Assembly (NCBI RefSeq): GCF_021556435.1
Contig: NZ_JAKGCU010000022.1
Coordinates: 23,379 to 87,378 of the forward strand
Direction of reading: 5' to 3'
DNA from: Gordonia tangerina
Lineage (GTDB): Bacteria > Actinomycetota > Actinomycetes > Mycobacteriales > Mycobacteriaceae
Length of the DNA stretch: 64,000 nucleotides
Translations under genes and position numbers: made by a program
Shown: positions 52,860-62,587 of the stretch, piece by piece
Layout of the letters: each line of letters starts with the position of its first letter
How positions within the stretch are numbered: the stretch's first letter is position 1
Notes under the pieces: model-generated
What the model saw: only the letters and a program-made list of their open reading frames with translations
Databases searched by the model: none
What the model was told of the DNA's origin: nothing

Positions 52860-53697
52860 GTTCGGCGGCGCTCAGCGTGGTGTTGGGGCAGGCGACGATG
52901 GCTGCGACGGCGTGGCCGTCGGCGTCGCGGACGGGTGTCCCGACCGTCACGACCGCGACGTCACCGACGATCTCGTGCGGCAGATAGTCGATGATCGACA
53001 GTTCGGTGAGTAGGTCTCTGACCCGCGACCGGAGGCGTTCGGACATGGTGTCGAGGGAACTCAGTGCCTCGACCATGGCGACGTGGTCGTCGGTCATCCG
53101 CTCGATCGAATAGCCGCGTTGGGCCACCACGTCGAGAACGTCGCGAAGGCGGGCGCGAGTGGCCTGCGGGGCTCGGGCAAGCCACGCAGAGCGGATGTGC
53201 TCGGGTTCGAAGGCGATGAACTCGCGGCAGATCGGGGGCCGCAACCGAACGCGCTGACCATGCCGGAACCATGGCGAGGTGTCGTCGTCGGCCAGTGGCG
53301 CAGGAACGACATGATCAGCGACGGTGATCATATCCGGCGAGACGCGGCGGGCCACGAAGTAGGCGATGCCGAACCGTTCACTCAGTTGGTGGGCGGCCAC
53401 AGCGGCCCATCGGTCTACATGATCGGCCTGTCGGGCTGTGCGGGCGAGCGTGACGAACCCCGGACCGATCGCATACCTGCCGGAGCCGGGTTCGCGAAGC
53501 AGCCAACCATGGTCGACGAGTTCACCGACAATGGCGTGTGCGGTGGCTCGCGAGAACCCGGTGTGACGGACAATCTCCGCTAGCGTCAGCGACGGATGAT
53601 CCGATCCGGCGAGGAGTTCGACGATGCTGATCACACGCGCGGTCGGCGGCGAGCCCGGTTGACGTGCGTCAGCAGACTCGCCTACGGTCTGTGTCAC
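52798..53697 (-). CDS. IclR-family regulator divergent from cysD
   Basis: A 299-residue regulator with an N-terminal winged helix (SLTLAEIVRHTGFSRATAHA near 36-55) and an IclR-type effector domain (DYLPHEIVGDVAVVTVGTPV near 238). It starts with GTG 53697, 46 bp from cysD on the other strand, and the gap holds a palindrome. Control of sulfate assimilation by an IclR protein would be unusual, since LysR-type CysB/Cbl is the well-known arrangement. The inducer is unknown. Confidence 0.8.
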   Translation of the reverse strand: MTQTVGESADARQPGSPPTARVISIVELLAGSDHPSLTLAEIVRHTGFSRATAHAIVGELVDHGWLLREPGSGRYAIGPGFVTLARTARQADHVDRWAAVAAHQLSERFGIAYFVARRVSPDMITVADHVVPAPLADDDTSPWFRHGQRVRLRPPICREFIAFEPEHIRSAWLARAPQATRARLRDVLDVVAQRGYSIERMTDDHVAMVEALSSLDTMSERLRSRVRDLLTELSIIDYLPHEIVGDVAVVTVGTPVRDADGHAVAAIVACPNTTLSAAELTELAEATRSAAAEIAGHLR

Positions 53698-53712
53698 ATA
53701 GTCAATGCTTAG

Positions 53713-53728
53713 TGTCGAGTATTCGACA
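53713..53728. promoter_or_regulatory. Palindrome between IclR gene and cysD
   Basis: TGTCGAGTATTCGACA has perfect 6-bp arms (TGTCGA/TCGACA) around GTAT. It sits in a 46-bp divergent gap and immediately precedes the cysD ribosome site (AAGGAG, 53733-53738). It is a likely IclR operator. Confidence 0.6.
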
Positions 53729-53743
53729 TGTCAAGGAGAACGA

Positions 53744-54706
53744 ATGGTTTCGAGCGCTACGGGTGCAAAAGACGCGGGTGCGCGAGACGGTCGTGTACAC
53801 CACGGTTATGAGTTGACACATCTCGCGGCGCTCGAAGCCGAGTCGGTGCACATCATGCGCGAGGTGGCGGCGACGTTCGAACGGCCGGTGCTGTTGTTCT
53901 CCGGCGGCAAGGACTCGGTGGTGATGTTCCACCTCGCTCGCAAGGCGTTCTGGCCGGCGCCCGCGCCTTTCCCGCTCATGCATGTCGACACCGGCCACAA
54001 CTTCGATGAGGTGATCGAGTACCGCGACCGGGTCGTCGAACAGACCGGCGTCCGGCTGGTGGTGAGTTCGGTGCAAGACGACATTGATGCGGGCCGGGTC
54101 GTCGAGGACATCGGGCCCGGGGCGAGTCGTAACCGCCTGCAGACCACGGCGTTGTTGCGCGGTATCCAGGAGAACCGCTTCGACGCGGTGTTCGGTGGGG
54201 CGCGGCGCGATGAGGAGAAGGCGCGCGCGAAGGAACGAGTGTTCAGCTTCCGCGACGAATTCGGGGCATGGGACCCGCGGGCTCAGCGACCCGAACTGTG
54301 GCAGCTCTACAACGGCCGCCATCACAAGGGCGAGCACATCCGGGTGTTCCCGCTGAGCAACTGGACCGAGCTCGATATCTGGCAGTACATCGCGGCCGAG
54401 AACATCGAACTGCCGCCCATCTACTACGCTCACCAGCGCGAGGTGATACCGCGCGACGGCATGTACCTGGCGAAAACCCGCTTCCTGCAGCAGTATCCGG
54501 GTGAACAGGTCCAGACCGAGACCGTGCGATTCCGCACCGTCGGCGACGCCACCTGCACCGGTTGTGTGCTCAGCACCGCCGACACCGTCGAGAAGGTGAT
54601 CGACGAGATCGCCATCACCCGCGTCACCGAGCGTGGTGCGACGCGCGCCGACGACCGCATCTCGGAAGCCGGCATGGAGGATCGCAAGAAGGAGGGCTAC
54701 TTCTGA
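53744..54706 (+). CDS. cysD: Sulfate adenylyltransferase subunit 2
   Basis: A 320-residue PP-loop ATP sulfurylase subunit with S53-G-G-K-D-S58 in LLFSGGKDSVVMFH, HVDTGHNFDEVIEYRD near 95, and FGGARRDEEKARAKERVFS. With CysN it adenylates sulfate to APS, GTP hydrolysis driving the reaction. ATG 53744 is fixed by AAGGAG at 53733. The stop overlaps the cysNC start as TGATG. Confidence 0.93.
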   Translation: MVSSATGAKDAGARDGRVHHGYELTHLAALEAESVHIMREVAATFERPVLLFSGGKDSVVMFHLARKAFWPAPAPFPLMHVDTGHNFDEVIEYRDRVVEQTGVRLVVSSVQDDIDAGRVVEDIGPGASRNRLQTTALLRGIQENRFDAVFGGARRDEEKARAKERVFSFRDEFGAWDPRAQRPELWQLYNGRHHKGEHIRVFPLSNWTELDIWQYIAAENIELPPIYYAHQREVIPRDGMYLAKTRFLQQYPGEQVQTETVRFRTVGDATCTGCVLSTADTVEKVIDEIAITRVTERGATRADDRISEAGMEDRKKEGYF

Positions 54707-56544
54707 TGCCCAAGGAACTGTTGCGGTTGGCGACTGCGGGTTCGGTCGACGACGGAAAATCGACATTGATCGGTCGACTTCTCTTCGACTCGAAGACGAT
54801 CTTCACCGACCAACTCGAATCGATCGAACGTACCAGCGCCGAACGCGGCGACGAGTACGCGAATCTCGCGCTGCTCACCGACGGACTGCGCGCCGAGCGC
54901 GAGCAGGGCATCACCATTGACGTCGCCTACCGCTATTTCTCCACGCCCAAGCGGAAATTCATCATCGCCGACACCCCCGGGCACGTGCAGTACACCCGGA
55001 ACATGGTGACCGGGGCGTCGACCGCCGATCTCGCGATCATTCTCGTCGATGCCCGCAAAGGCATTCTCGAACAGACGCGGCGGCACGCGTTCCTGTCATC
55101 GCTGCTGGGGATTCCGCACCTCACGATCTGTGTGAACAAAATGGATCTCGTCGACTGGTCGCAGGAGCGGTTCGACGAGATCTGCGACGACTTCATCGCT
55201 TTCGCGGCAAAACTGAATGTCACCGACCTCACCTTCATCCCGCTGTCGGCGCTCCAGGGCGACAATGTGGTGGACCAATCGGTCAACATGCCCTGGTACG
55301 AGGGGCGGCCGCTGCTCAACCACCTCGAGAACGTCTACATCGCGTCGGATCGCAACCTGATCGATGCACGCATGCCGGTCCAGTACGTGATCCGCCCGCA
55401 GCGCAGCGACGGCGCCGATCACCGCGCGTACGCGGGAACCGTTGCCGGTGGTGTCTTCTCGCGGGGCGACGAAGTGGTGGTGCTGCCCAGCGGATTCAGC
55501 ACCACCATCACCGGCATCTGGGGACCAGGCGGCGAGCGGGTCGACGAAGCGTTCGCGTCGATGGCGGTGTCGATGGAACTCGCCGACGAGATCGACATCG
55601 TCCGCGGTGACATGCTGGCACGGCCGAACAATCGTCCCTACGTGGGCCGCGACATCGACGCGATGGTGTGCTGGTTCTCCGACGACACCGAACTGCGGCC
55701 GGGCAACCGGTACGTGATGATGTGCGGAACCCGTACCACGCGCGCGCAGATCAGCGGGCTGAACTACCGGCTCGATGTCAACACCCTGCACCGAGATGAA
55801 GAAGCCAAGACGTTACAGCTCAACGAGATCGCACGCATCTCGGTGCACGCCCAGCAACCCCTGTTGTTCGACGCATACCGCAAGAACCGGGAAACGGGCA
55901 GCTTCATCCTGATCGACGAGGCGACCAACAAGACCGTCGGAGCGGGCATGATCACCGCGCCGGTCAGCAAGGACAGCCACGTCGTGTGGCAGACCACGAA
56001 GGTCACCCGCGAGCAGCGCACCCACCAGGGGGCGACCATCTGGCTGACCGGGTTGTCGGGGTCGGGGAAGTCCTCGCTCGCGGTGGAACTCGAGCGGCGG
56101 ATGGTGGCCGAAAGTCGATTCGCCTACCTCATGGACGGCGACAACCTCCGGCACGGCCTGAACGCCGACCTCGGCTTCTCCGACGACGACCGGCGTGAGA
56201 ACATCCGCCGGACCAGTGAGGTGGCCGCGTTGTTCGCCGATGCGGGCGCGATTTCCATCGTGTCGCTGATCAGCCCGTTCGCCGATGAACGCCGGCGTGC
56301 GCGGGAGATCCACGCCGAGCGGCGCCTGCCGTTCTACGAGATCTTTGTCGACACCCCGCTCGAGGTCTGTGAGCAGCGGGATCCCAAGGGGCTCTATGCC
56401 AAGGCCCGTCGCGGCGAGATCAGCCAATTCACCGGCATCGACTCGCCGTACGAACGTCCCGCCGATCCCGACGTCCTCGTGACACCATCGGATGGCTCGC
56501 CCGCCGAGGTGGCCGAATCGATCATCCGCAACCTGGGACTGTAG
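54706..56544 (+). CDS. cysNC: Bifunctional sulfate adenylyltransferase subunit 1 / APS kinase
   Basis: A 612-residue fusion. The N-terminal GTPase (CysN) shows GSVDDGKST (12-20), DTPGH and NKMD; elongation-factor-like beta barrels follow. The C-terminal APS kinase (from about 440) begins GATIWLTGLSGSGKSSLAVE and includes DGDNLRHGLN. It makes PAPS for reduction or for sulfotransferases. The fusion is usual in Mycobacteriales. An upstream in-frame start at 54562 lies inside cysD and is rejected. Confidence 0.93.
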   Translation: MPKELLRLATAGSVDDGKSTLIGRLLFDSKTIFTDQLESIERTSAERGDEYANLALLTDGLRAEREQGITIDVAYRYFSTPKRKFIIADTPGHVQYTRNMVTGASTADLAIILVDARKGILEQTRRHAFLSSLLGIPHLTICVNKMDLVDWSQERFDEICDDFIAFAAKLNVTDLTFIPLSALQGDNVVDQSVNMPWYEGRPLLNHLENVYIASDRNLIDARMPVQYVIRPQRSDGADHRAYAGTVAGGVFSRGDEVVVLPSGFSTTITGIWGPGGERVDEAFASMAVSMELADEIDIVRGDMLARPNNRPYVGRDIDAMVCWFSDDTELRPGNRYVMMCGTRTTRAQISGLNYRLDVNTLHRDEEAKTLQLNEIARISVHAQQPLLFDAYRKNRETGSFILIDEATNKTVGAGMITAPVSKDSHVVWQTTKVTREQRTHQGATIWLTGLSGSGKSSLAVELERRMVAESRFAYLMDGDNLRHGLNADLGFSDDDRRENIRRTSEVAALFADAGAISIVSLISPFADERRRAREIHAERRLPFYEIFVDTPLEVCEQRDPKGLYAKARRGEISQFTGIDSPYERPADPDVLVTPSDGSPAEVAESIIRNLGL

Positions 56545-56552
56545 GAGACAGC

Positions 56553-57311
56553 GTGTCAGAGGATCGTGTTCTCGCCGGCGAGCTCGCCACCGCCGCCGGA
56601 CAGTTGCTCCTGCAGATCCGCGCCGAGAGTGATCTGTGCGGAAAGGAACTCGGTGCCGAAGGGGATCGGCGGTCGAATGATCTCTTGCTGGAGCGGTTGG
56701 CGGCCGCACGTCCCGATGACAAGGTGTTGTCGGAGGAATCGGCCGACGACAAGAGTCGACTGCATGCGGAGCGGGTGTGGATCGTCGACCCTGTCGACGG
56801 CACACGGGAATACGGTACGGCCGGGCATACCGACTGGGCGGTGCACGTGGCGTTGTGGTCGGCCGAGAGTGGCCTGATCGCCGGTGCTGTGGCGCTACCC
56901 GCATTGGATGTCACCTACGTCGACAGTGGCGAACCGGTCGCGGCGACAACGGGCTTGGCATCGTCTGCGCGTGGCGAGCGACCGCGGGTGGTGGTGAGTG
57001 CTTCGCGCGCACCGGCCTTCTCGCAGGCGGTGGCCGAGGCGATCGGCGGCGAGTTGCTACCGATGGGCTCCGCGGGTGCGAAAGCGATGGCCGTGGTGCG
57101 CGGGGAGGCCGATGCCTACGTGCACGCCGGTGGCCAGTACGAGTGGGACTCGGCGGCTCCGGTCGCGGTCGCGCAGGCCAAGGGGCTGTGGTGTGGCCGC
57201 ATCGACGGAAGTGCCCTCGTCTACAACCAGGACGACACCTACCTGCCCGACCTGGTCATCTGTCGTCCCGAGTTGCGCGACGCGATTCTCGCGGTGACCG
57301 CGGCGTCGTAG
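56553..57311 (+). CDS. cysQ: 3'(2'),5'-bisphosphate nucleotidase CysQ
   Basis: A 252-residue inositol-monophosphatase-fold enzyme. The metal-site segments are LSEESADDKSRL near 64 and WIVDPVDGTREYGTA near 76-90, with WDSAAPVAVAQAKGL near 197. It removes the 3'-phosphate from PAP made when PAPS is consumed, and so relieves product inhibition. TAGGAGA overlapping the cysNC stop precedes GTG 56553, so it is the third gene of the operon. Confidence 0.87.
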   Translation: MSEDRVLAGELATAAGQLLLQIRAESDLCGKELGAEGDRRSNDLLLERLAAARPDDKVLSEESADDKSRLHAERVWIVDPVDGTREYGTAGHTDWAVHVALWSAESGLIAGAVALPALDVTYVDSGEPVAATTGLASSARGERPRVVVSASRAPAFSQAVAEAIGGELLPMGSAGAKAMAVVRGEADAYVHAGGQYEWDSAAPVAVAQAKGLWCGRIDGSALVYNQDDTYLPDLVICRPELRDAILAVTAAS

Positions 57312-57323
57312 TGGGCCGTACTG

Positions 57324-57503
57324 GATCTCGATACGCCCTCCGCTGGCGCTCCGGGCTACTCGATCAGCTGTCGGGTGGTCTCGTTGAGTGGGTCATGCTG
57401 GTTGAGTAGCGGTGCGTGAGCTTGCGAGCGCAGCGTGTATCGAAACCTGTTGTGGTGGATCTCGATACGCTCTCCGCTGGCGCTTCGGGCTACTCGATCA
57501 GCG
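57324..57503. repeat. Three dispersed-repeat copies between cysQ and the EccA-like gene
   Basis: Plus copies at 57324-57369 and 57458-57503 share GATCTCGATACG...CCGCTGGCGCT...GGGCTACTCGATCAGC. A degenerate minus copy at 57400-57447 (GGTTGAGTAGCG...GTATCGAAACC) lies between. They fill the convergent gap between cysQ and the minus-strand ATPase gene. Confidence 0.82.
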
Positions 57504-57518
57504 GAGGAACGATCAGGG

Positions 57519-59294
57519 TCAGCGCTGGAGTCCGGCAAGGACATTGCGGAGGGCGGTGCGGATGTCGCCCACCTCGATGCGCATCAGGTCGTCCTGGGAC
57601 AGCGATGCGAGATCGTCGGACGCCGAGAGCCGGTATTCGCGCTCCTCCTCCGCGGCCTCGACGATGTTGCGGATGAAACGCCCATTGCCGGCCACGTCGC
57701 TGGCTCGCCGTATCCCCGAGGGGCTCTGCCGCACATCGTGATACAGAGGTGCGCAGGCTTGTTCGAGTTCGATGACCGATTCGTGGGTGAGCAGTGAATC
57801 GCGTCGACGGGCGATGAAGTCGCCGATCCGGGCGAGTTCATCCGGTGTGTAGGACTCGAACCGTACGCGACGGGCGAACCGGGACGCGAGGCCGTCGTTG
57901 GACGACAACAGGCGGTCGATCTCGGAGTCGTATCCGGCGATGATCACAACCAGACGGTCCCGGTCGTCCTCCATCCGGGCAAGCAGTGTGTCGACGGCCT
58001 CCTTACCGAACGCATCCCCACCGGAGAGCCCCTCTTGGATGAGGGTGTAGGCCTCGTCGATGAACAGCACACCGTCCATGGCCGAATCGATGACGGCCGA
58101 CGTCTTGGGCGCCGTGGAGCCGAGGTGTTCGCCGACGAGGTCGCGGCGGGTCGCCTCGATCACCTTGTCGGTCTTGATGAACCCGAGGCCGCAGTAGATC
58201 TTCGCGACGATCCGGGCCACGGTCGTCTTGCCGGTACCCGGCGGACCAGTGAAGGCGAGGTGCAGACTGCGCGCGGCGGTGTTGAGTCCACGGTCGGCGC
58301 GGACCTTGGCCAGCGTGGCGGCCGACTGGAGTTTGGCGACCTGCTCCTTGACCGAGTCGAGGCCGACCTGGTCGGACAATTCACGTTGGGCCTCGGTCAC
58401 CATGTCCGCCATCTCGGGACGATCGGCGGTGTCGGAGACCAGCGAGTCGGCGAGATCGGGCACCGAGTCGGGGTCCCACGGGTCGCTCCGCTCGGCGATG
58501 GCGTCGGGGGAGGTGATGACCAATCGGAAATTCGGCGACTTCAGCGCCTGCCCGGCCGGTGAGTTCGGGTCCCGGGCGTAGGCCTGCTCGAACATCGCCC
58601 GCGCCTTGTCCTCATGGCCCTGTTCACGCAGCGCGAGGCCGTGGAGGTACATCGCCTCGGTGGCGAGGGCCGGAATCGGACCGTCGACGACGTTCTGCAG
58701 CCTTCGGATGCCCTCCCCGAACATGCCCATCTGCACGCACGCCGCGCCGACCATGTTGTCAGCGGCCGCTTGCAGGAAGCTGTCGTTCCACCGCTCCGAG
58801 CGTCGTAGGGCGGTGAGGACGTCGGGCCAGCGTTTCGCCGACAGGTACAGAAACGCCTGCACGAACTCCACAATCGGCGTCCGATGGGCTGCGGGTACGT
58901 CGTCGAGGACCTCCTGGGCTCCGGCGAAATCCTGGCCACGCGTCAGGGAACCGGCATAGGCGGCCGCCGCCTCGGTGGCATCGGTCATCGGATAGGTGAT
59001 GTGACCCACCGTCCACCGACCGACCAGCGTTCGCTGCGGCAATCCGAGCCGCCGCTGCTCGTGGCCGATCCTGCTGCGGGTTCGGTACAGGGCCAGCAAC
59101 ACCTCGTCGGTGTCCTCGCCGCAGACGAGTCGTCCCAGCCAGGCGTCGGCCATCGACGGGTCCCATTCACTGGCCCGCGTGAACGCCTTGGTGGCCTGGG
59201 CCGCATTGTTGATCGGTTCCTGGCCCTCGACGGCGATGCCGAGCGAGAGCACACCGAGTTCGAACAGTTGCCTCGCTTTGCCGACGTCAGCCAT
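57519..59294 (-). CDS. EccA-like AAA+ ATPase (type VII secretion type)
   Basis: A 591-residue protein. The N-terminal ~280 residues are helical TPR-like repeats (for example EAMYLHGLALREQGHEDKAR near 213). The C-terminal part is a CbxX/CfqX-type AAA+ ATPase with Walker A GPPGTGKT (350-357) and Walker B VLFIDEAYTL near 407. Length and architecture match EccA of ESX systems (about 570-620 aa), which remodels secreted substrate complexes in the cytosol. No eccB-E, mycP, PE/PPE or WXG100 genes are nearby, so it is an orphan here. ATG 59294 is preferred; the frame extends to 59414. Confidence 0.8.
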   Translation of the reverse strand: MADVGKARQLFELGVLSLGIAVEGQEPINNAAQATKAFTRASEWDPSMADAWLGRLVCGEDTDEVLLALYRTRSRIGHEQRRLGLPQRTLVGRWTVGHITYPMTDATEAAAAYAGSLTRGQDFAGAQEVLDDVPAAHRTPIVEFVQAFLYLSAKRWPDVLTALRRSERWNDSFLQAAADNMVGAACVQMGMFGEGIRRLQNVVDGPIPALATEAMYLHGLALREQGHEDKARAMFEQAYARDPNSPAGQALKSPNFRLVITSPDAIAERSDPWDPDSVPDLADSLVSDTADRPEMADMVTEAQRELSDQVGLDSVKEQVAKLQSAATLAKVRADRGLNTAARSLHLAFTGPPGTGKTTVARIVAKIYCGLGFIKTDKVIEATRRDLVGEHLGSTAPKTSAVIDSAMDGVLFIDEAYTLIQEGLSGGDAFGKEAVDTLLARMEDDRDRLVVIIAGYDSEIDRLLSSNDGLASRFARRVRFESYTPDELARIGDFIARRRDSLLTHESVIELEQACAPLYHDVRQSPSGIRRASDVAGNGRFIRNIVEAAEEEREYRLSASDDLASLSQDDLMRIEVGDIRTALRNVLAGLQR

Positions 59295-59426
59295 CGGGTC
59301 CCCCAGTCCGTGCTCGTGCAGGTCACCCGCGGTGTCGTGACCTGTCCGTGTCAGGTGCTCAGAGTAGCGGGGCGTGTGACCACTCCCGCACGCGGCCGCG
59401 GCCGAGCGTGACATAGACTTGGCAGA

Positions 59427-61715
59427 GTGAGTGCGCAGGTGGATACCGTTTCAGCCGCAGCAGGCAGCCCCGACCAACCGCAGCCTTTCCGTGAACTCGG
59501 CCTCAAGGACGACGAGTACGCCCGGATCAAAGAGATCCTCGGCCGCCGCCCGACCGACGCGGAACTTGCGATGTACTCGGTCATGTGGTCCGAGCATTGC
59601 AGCTACAAGTCGTCGAAGGTGCATCTGCGCTACTTCGGTGAGACCACCACCGACGAGATGCGCGCGAGCATGCTCGCCGGCATCGGCGAGAACGCCGGTG
59701 TCGTCGACATCGGCGACGGGTGGGCCGTCACGTTCAAGGTGGAGTCGCACAATCATCCCAGCTACGTCGAGCCCTACCAGGGAGCGGCCACCGGTGTCGG
59801 CGGCATCGTCCGCGACATCATGGCCATGGGAGCACGACCGATCGCGGTGATGGATCAGCTGCGCTTCGGTCCGGCAGATGCTTCCGACACCCGCCGGGTC
59901 GTCGACGGTGTGGTCCGCGGCGTCGGCGGCTACGGCAATTCCCTCGGTCTACCGAACGTCGGCGGCGAGACCGTCTTCGATGCCAGCTACGCGGGCAACC
60001 CGCTGGTCAACGCGCTGTGTGCGGGCGTGCTGCGCGCCGAGGACTTGCACCTGGCGTTCGCGTCGGGTGCAGGCAACAAGATCATCCTGTTCGGTGCGCG
60101 CACCGGTCTCGACGGGATCGGCGGTGTGTCGGTCCTGGCGTCGGAGACGTTTGATGACGACGGTGACAATTCCGGGCCGAATCGCAAGAAGCTTCCGAGC
60201 GTCCAGGTCGGTGACCCGTTCACCGAGAAGGTGCTCATCGAGTGCTGCCTCGAGCTCTATCACGCGGGGCTCGTCGTCGGCATCCAGGATCTCGGCGGCG
60301 CCGGACTGGCGTGCGCGACGTCGGAGCTGGCAGCGGCCGGCGACGGCGGCATGCACATCGACCTGGAAAAGGTGCCGATGCGTGCCGAGGGCATGACCCC
60401 GGCCGAGGTGCTCTCCAGCGAGTCACAGGAACGCATGTGCGCTGTGGTCACCCCCGACAACGTTGACGCTTTTCTCGCGGTCTGCAAGAAGTGGGACGTG
60501 CTGGCGACGGTGATCGGTGAGGTCACCGACGGCGACCGCCTCGTCATCACCTGGGACGGCGAGACAGTCGTCGACCTCCCGCCGCGCACCGTCGCCCTCG
60601 AGGGGCCCGTCTACGAGCGTCCGGTGGCTCGGCCGGACTGGCAGGACGAGGTCATGGCGTCGACCACCACGTCGCTGAAGCGGCCCGAGACGTCCGACGA
60701 GCTGCGGGCCACGGCTCTCGAGCTGCTCGCCTCGCCGGCGCTGTGCAGCCGCAAGTTCATCACCGAGCAGTACGACCGCTACGTCCGTGGCAACACCGTG
60801 CTCGCCGAGGCCGCCGACTCTGGCATGGTTCGCATCGACGAGGCGTCCGGAAGAGGCATCGCGTTGGCCACCGACGCATCGGGCCGGTACACCTACCTCG
60901 ATCCGTATCGGGGTGCCCAGCTAGCGCTGGCCGAGGCCTACCGCAACGTCGGCGTTTCGGGCGCGTCGCCCAAGGCGGTCACCAACTGCCTCAACTTCGG
61001 ATCGCCGGAGGATCCGGCCGTGATGTGGCAGTTCCAACAGGCGGTACGCGGTCTCGCCGACGGCTGCGCGCAGCTGGGCATCCCGGTCACCGGCGGCAAC
61101 GTCAGCTTCTACAACCAGACGGGTTCGACGGCGATCCTGCCGACCCCGGTCGTCGGAGTGCTCGGCGTGATCGACGACGTGCACCGCCGCGTGCCGACCG
61201 GCTTCGGCACGGAACCGGGAGAGACCCTGATCCTGCTCGGAGAGACGCGCGACGAGTTCGACGGGTCCATCTGGGCGCAGGTCGCCCATGATCACCTCGG
61301 TGGGGTGCCGCCGCAGGTCGACCTCGCCCACGAGCGACTGCTCGCCGAGATCATGCTCGCGGCGTCGCGCGACGGGTTGGTCTCGGCGGCCCACGACCTG
61401 TCCGAAGGCGGTCTGTTCCAGGCGGTCGTCGAATCGGCGCTGGCCGGCGAAACCGGTTGCCGCATTTTGCTTCCCGAGGGGGCCGACCCGTTCGTGTGGC
61501 TGTTCTCGGAGTCCGCTGGGCGCGCGGTGGTCGCGGTGCCCCGCACCGAGGAGTCGCGCTTCTGCTCGATGCTCGACGCCCGCGGCATGCCGTGGACGCG
61601 GATCGGGGTGGTGGACCAGGGTAGCGACTCGGTGACCGTGCAGGACCAGTTCGAGGTCACCCTCGCCGACCTCCGCGCGACCCACGAGGGAACTCTGCCG
61701 AAGCTGTTCGGCTGA
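59427..61715 (+). CDS. purL: Phosphoribosylformylglycinamidine synthase subunit PurL
   Basis: A 762-residue PurL of the small (Bacillus-type) class. Signatures are [19 protein letters not shown] near 50, [20 protein letters not shown] near 100 and [19 protein letters not shown] near 558. It makes FGAM from FGAR with PurQ and PurS, neither of which is adjacent. GTG 59427. The stop overlaps the next gene's ATG as TGATG. Confidence 0.93.
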   Translation: MSAQVDTVSAAAGSPDQPQPFRELGLKDDEYARIKEILGRRPTDAELAMYSVMWSEHCSYKSSKVHLRYFGETTTDEMRASMLAGIGENAGVVDIGDGWAVTFKVESHNHPSYVEPYQGAATGVGGIVRDIMAMGARPIAVMDQLRFGPADASDTRRVVDGVVRGVGGYGNSLGLPNVGGETVFDASYAGNPLVNALCAGVLRAEDLHLAFASGAGNKIILFGARTGLDGIGGVSVLASETFDDDGDNSGPNRKKLPSVQVGDPFTEKVLIECCLELYHAGLVVGIQDLGGAGLACATSELAAAGDGGMHIDLEKVPMRAEGMTPAEVLSSESQERMCAVVTPDNVDAFLAVCKKWDVLATVIGEVTDGDRLVITWDGETVVDLPPRTVALEGPVYERPVARPDWQDEVMASTTTSLKRPETSDELRATALELLASPALCSRKFITEQYDRYVRGNTVLAEAADSGMVRIDEASGRGIALATDASGRYTYLDPYRGAQLALAEAYRNVGVSGASPKAVTNCLNFGSPEDPAVMWQFQQAVRGLADGCAQLGIPVTGGNVSFYNQTGSTAILPTPVVGVLGVIDDVHRRVPTGFGTEPGETLILLGETRDEFDGSIWAQVAHDHLGGVPPQVDLAHERLLAEIMLAASRDGLVSAAHDLSEGGLFQAVVESALAGETGCRILLPEGADPFVWLFSESAGRAVVAVPRTEESRFCSMLDARGMPWTRIGVVDQGSDSVTVQDQFEVTLADLRATHEGTLPKLFG

Positions 61716-62554
61716 TGTCCTCCGAGCCGGGCGTGTTCGGACCACACGAGCTCGGCGCGCTGGTGTGGTTCTACGACATGCACGGCTACGCGACGCTGCG
61801 TGGACTGCTGACCGAATCCGATGTCGCGGCGGTCGAACGTGAATGCACCGCGGCGCAGCAGGCGGTGATCGCAGGTGAACTCGACATCCGCCACGGCTCG
61901 ACGGTGTTCCTCGACGAGGAGGCCAAGGCCCAGCGGTTCGCCAACTACGTCGAGTACGTCAGCGAGATCTCGCCGGCGGTGCGAGCGGCCGTCACCCACC
62001 CGGTACTCGCCGACGCAATGGCTCGGCTGCTCGGAGAACGCGCCTGGCTGCGTGCGCATGAACAGTTCGGCGTGGTCTACCAGGATGCCCGACCCGGCCG
62101 GGAGTCCGGCTACACCCGGATCGGCTGGCATTCGGACTGGCAGGCGGGCCCGAGCCTCGACGTCTGGCCGTCGACGGCGTTCACCATCCACATCGACGGG
62201 ACCAGCCCTGCCAACGGTTTCCTGCGCGTCGTCCCCGGCTCGCACCTGTGGGCGACGCCGGCACCCTACCGGAACGTCAACGGCGTCGAGGTGCCCGCGA
62301 CGGCGCGCCCGGCCGGCGGCCGCACGGATCGGCCGCCGCCCTTCGACATGCCATTGCGGTTCGAGAAGGTGCCCGGCGAGGTCGCCGTGTACGCCGAGCG
62401 CGGCGACATCCTGCTGCATGACTGCTACCTGTGGCACTCCGCTGCCCGCGCGACCGATGACGACTCGCGGCGCAGACATGTGCGTGGTGGCTACTTCGGG
62501 GGCACCAAACCTGCTGCGGGTGTTGAGGAGTTCATCAAAAACGCGGCGCGCTGA
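61715..62554 (+). CDS. PhyH-family Fe(II)/2-oxoglutarate dioxygenase
   Basis: A 279-residue PhyH-type dioxygenase. The iron triad is likely His139-x-Asp141 (IGWHSDWQAG) with distal His241 (CYLWHSAARA). An Arg in RRHVRGGYF near 252-261 may bind 2-oxoglutarate. The family includes ectoine hydroxylase and phytanoyl-CoA hydroxylase; no ect genes are present, so the substrate is open. Overlap with the purL stop implies translational coupling to a housekeeping purine gene. Confidence 0.75.
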   Translation: MSSEPGVFGPHELGALVWFYDMHGYATLRGLLTESDVAAVERECTAAQQAVIAGELDIRHGSTVFLDEEAKAQRFANYVEYVSEISPAVRAAVTHPVLADAMARLLGERAWLRAHEQFGVVYQDARPGRESGYTRIGWHSDWQAGPSLDVWPSTAFTIHIDGTSPANGFLRVVPGSHLWATPAPYRNVNGVEVPATARPAGGRTDRPPPFDMPLRFEKVPGEVAVYAERGDILLHDCYLWHSAARATDDDSRRRHVRGGYFGGTKPAAGVEEFIKNAAR

Positions 62555-62587
62555 GGAGCCCGCGCTGAGGAGCACGCTCACTACCGT

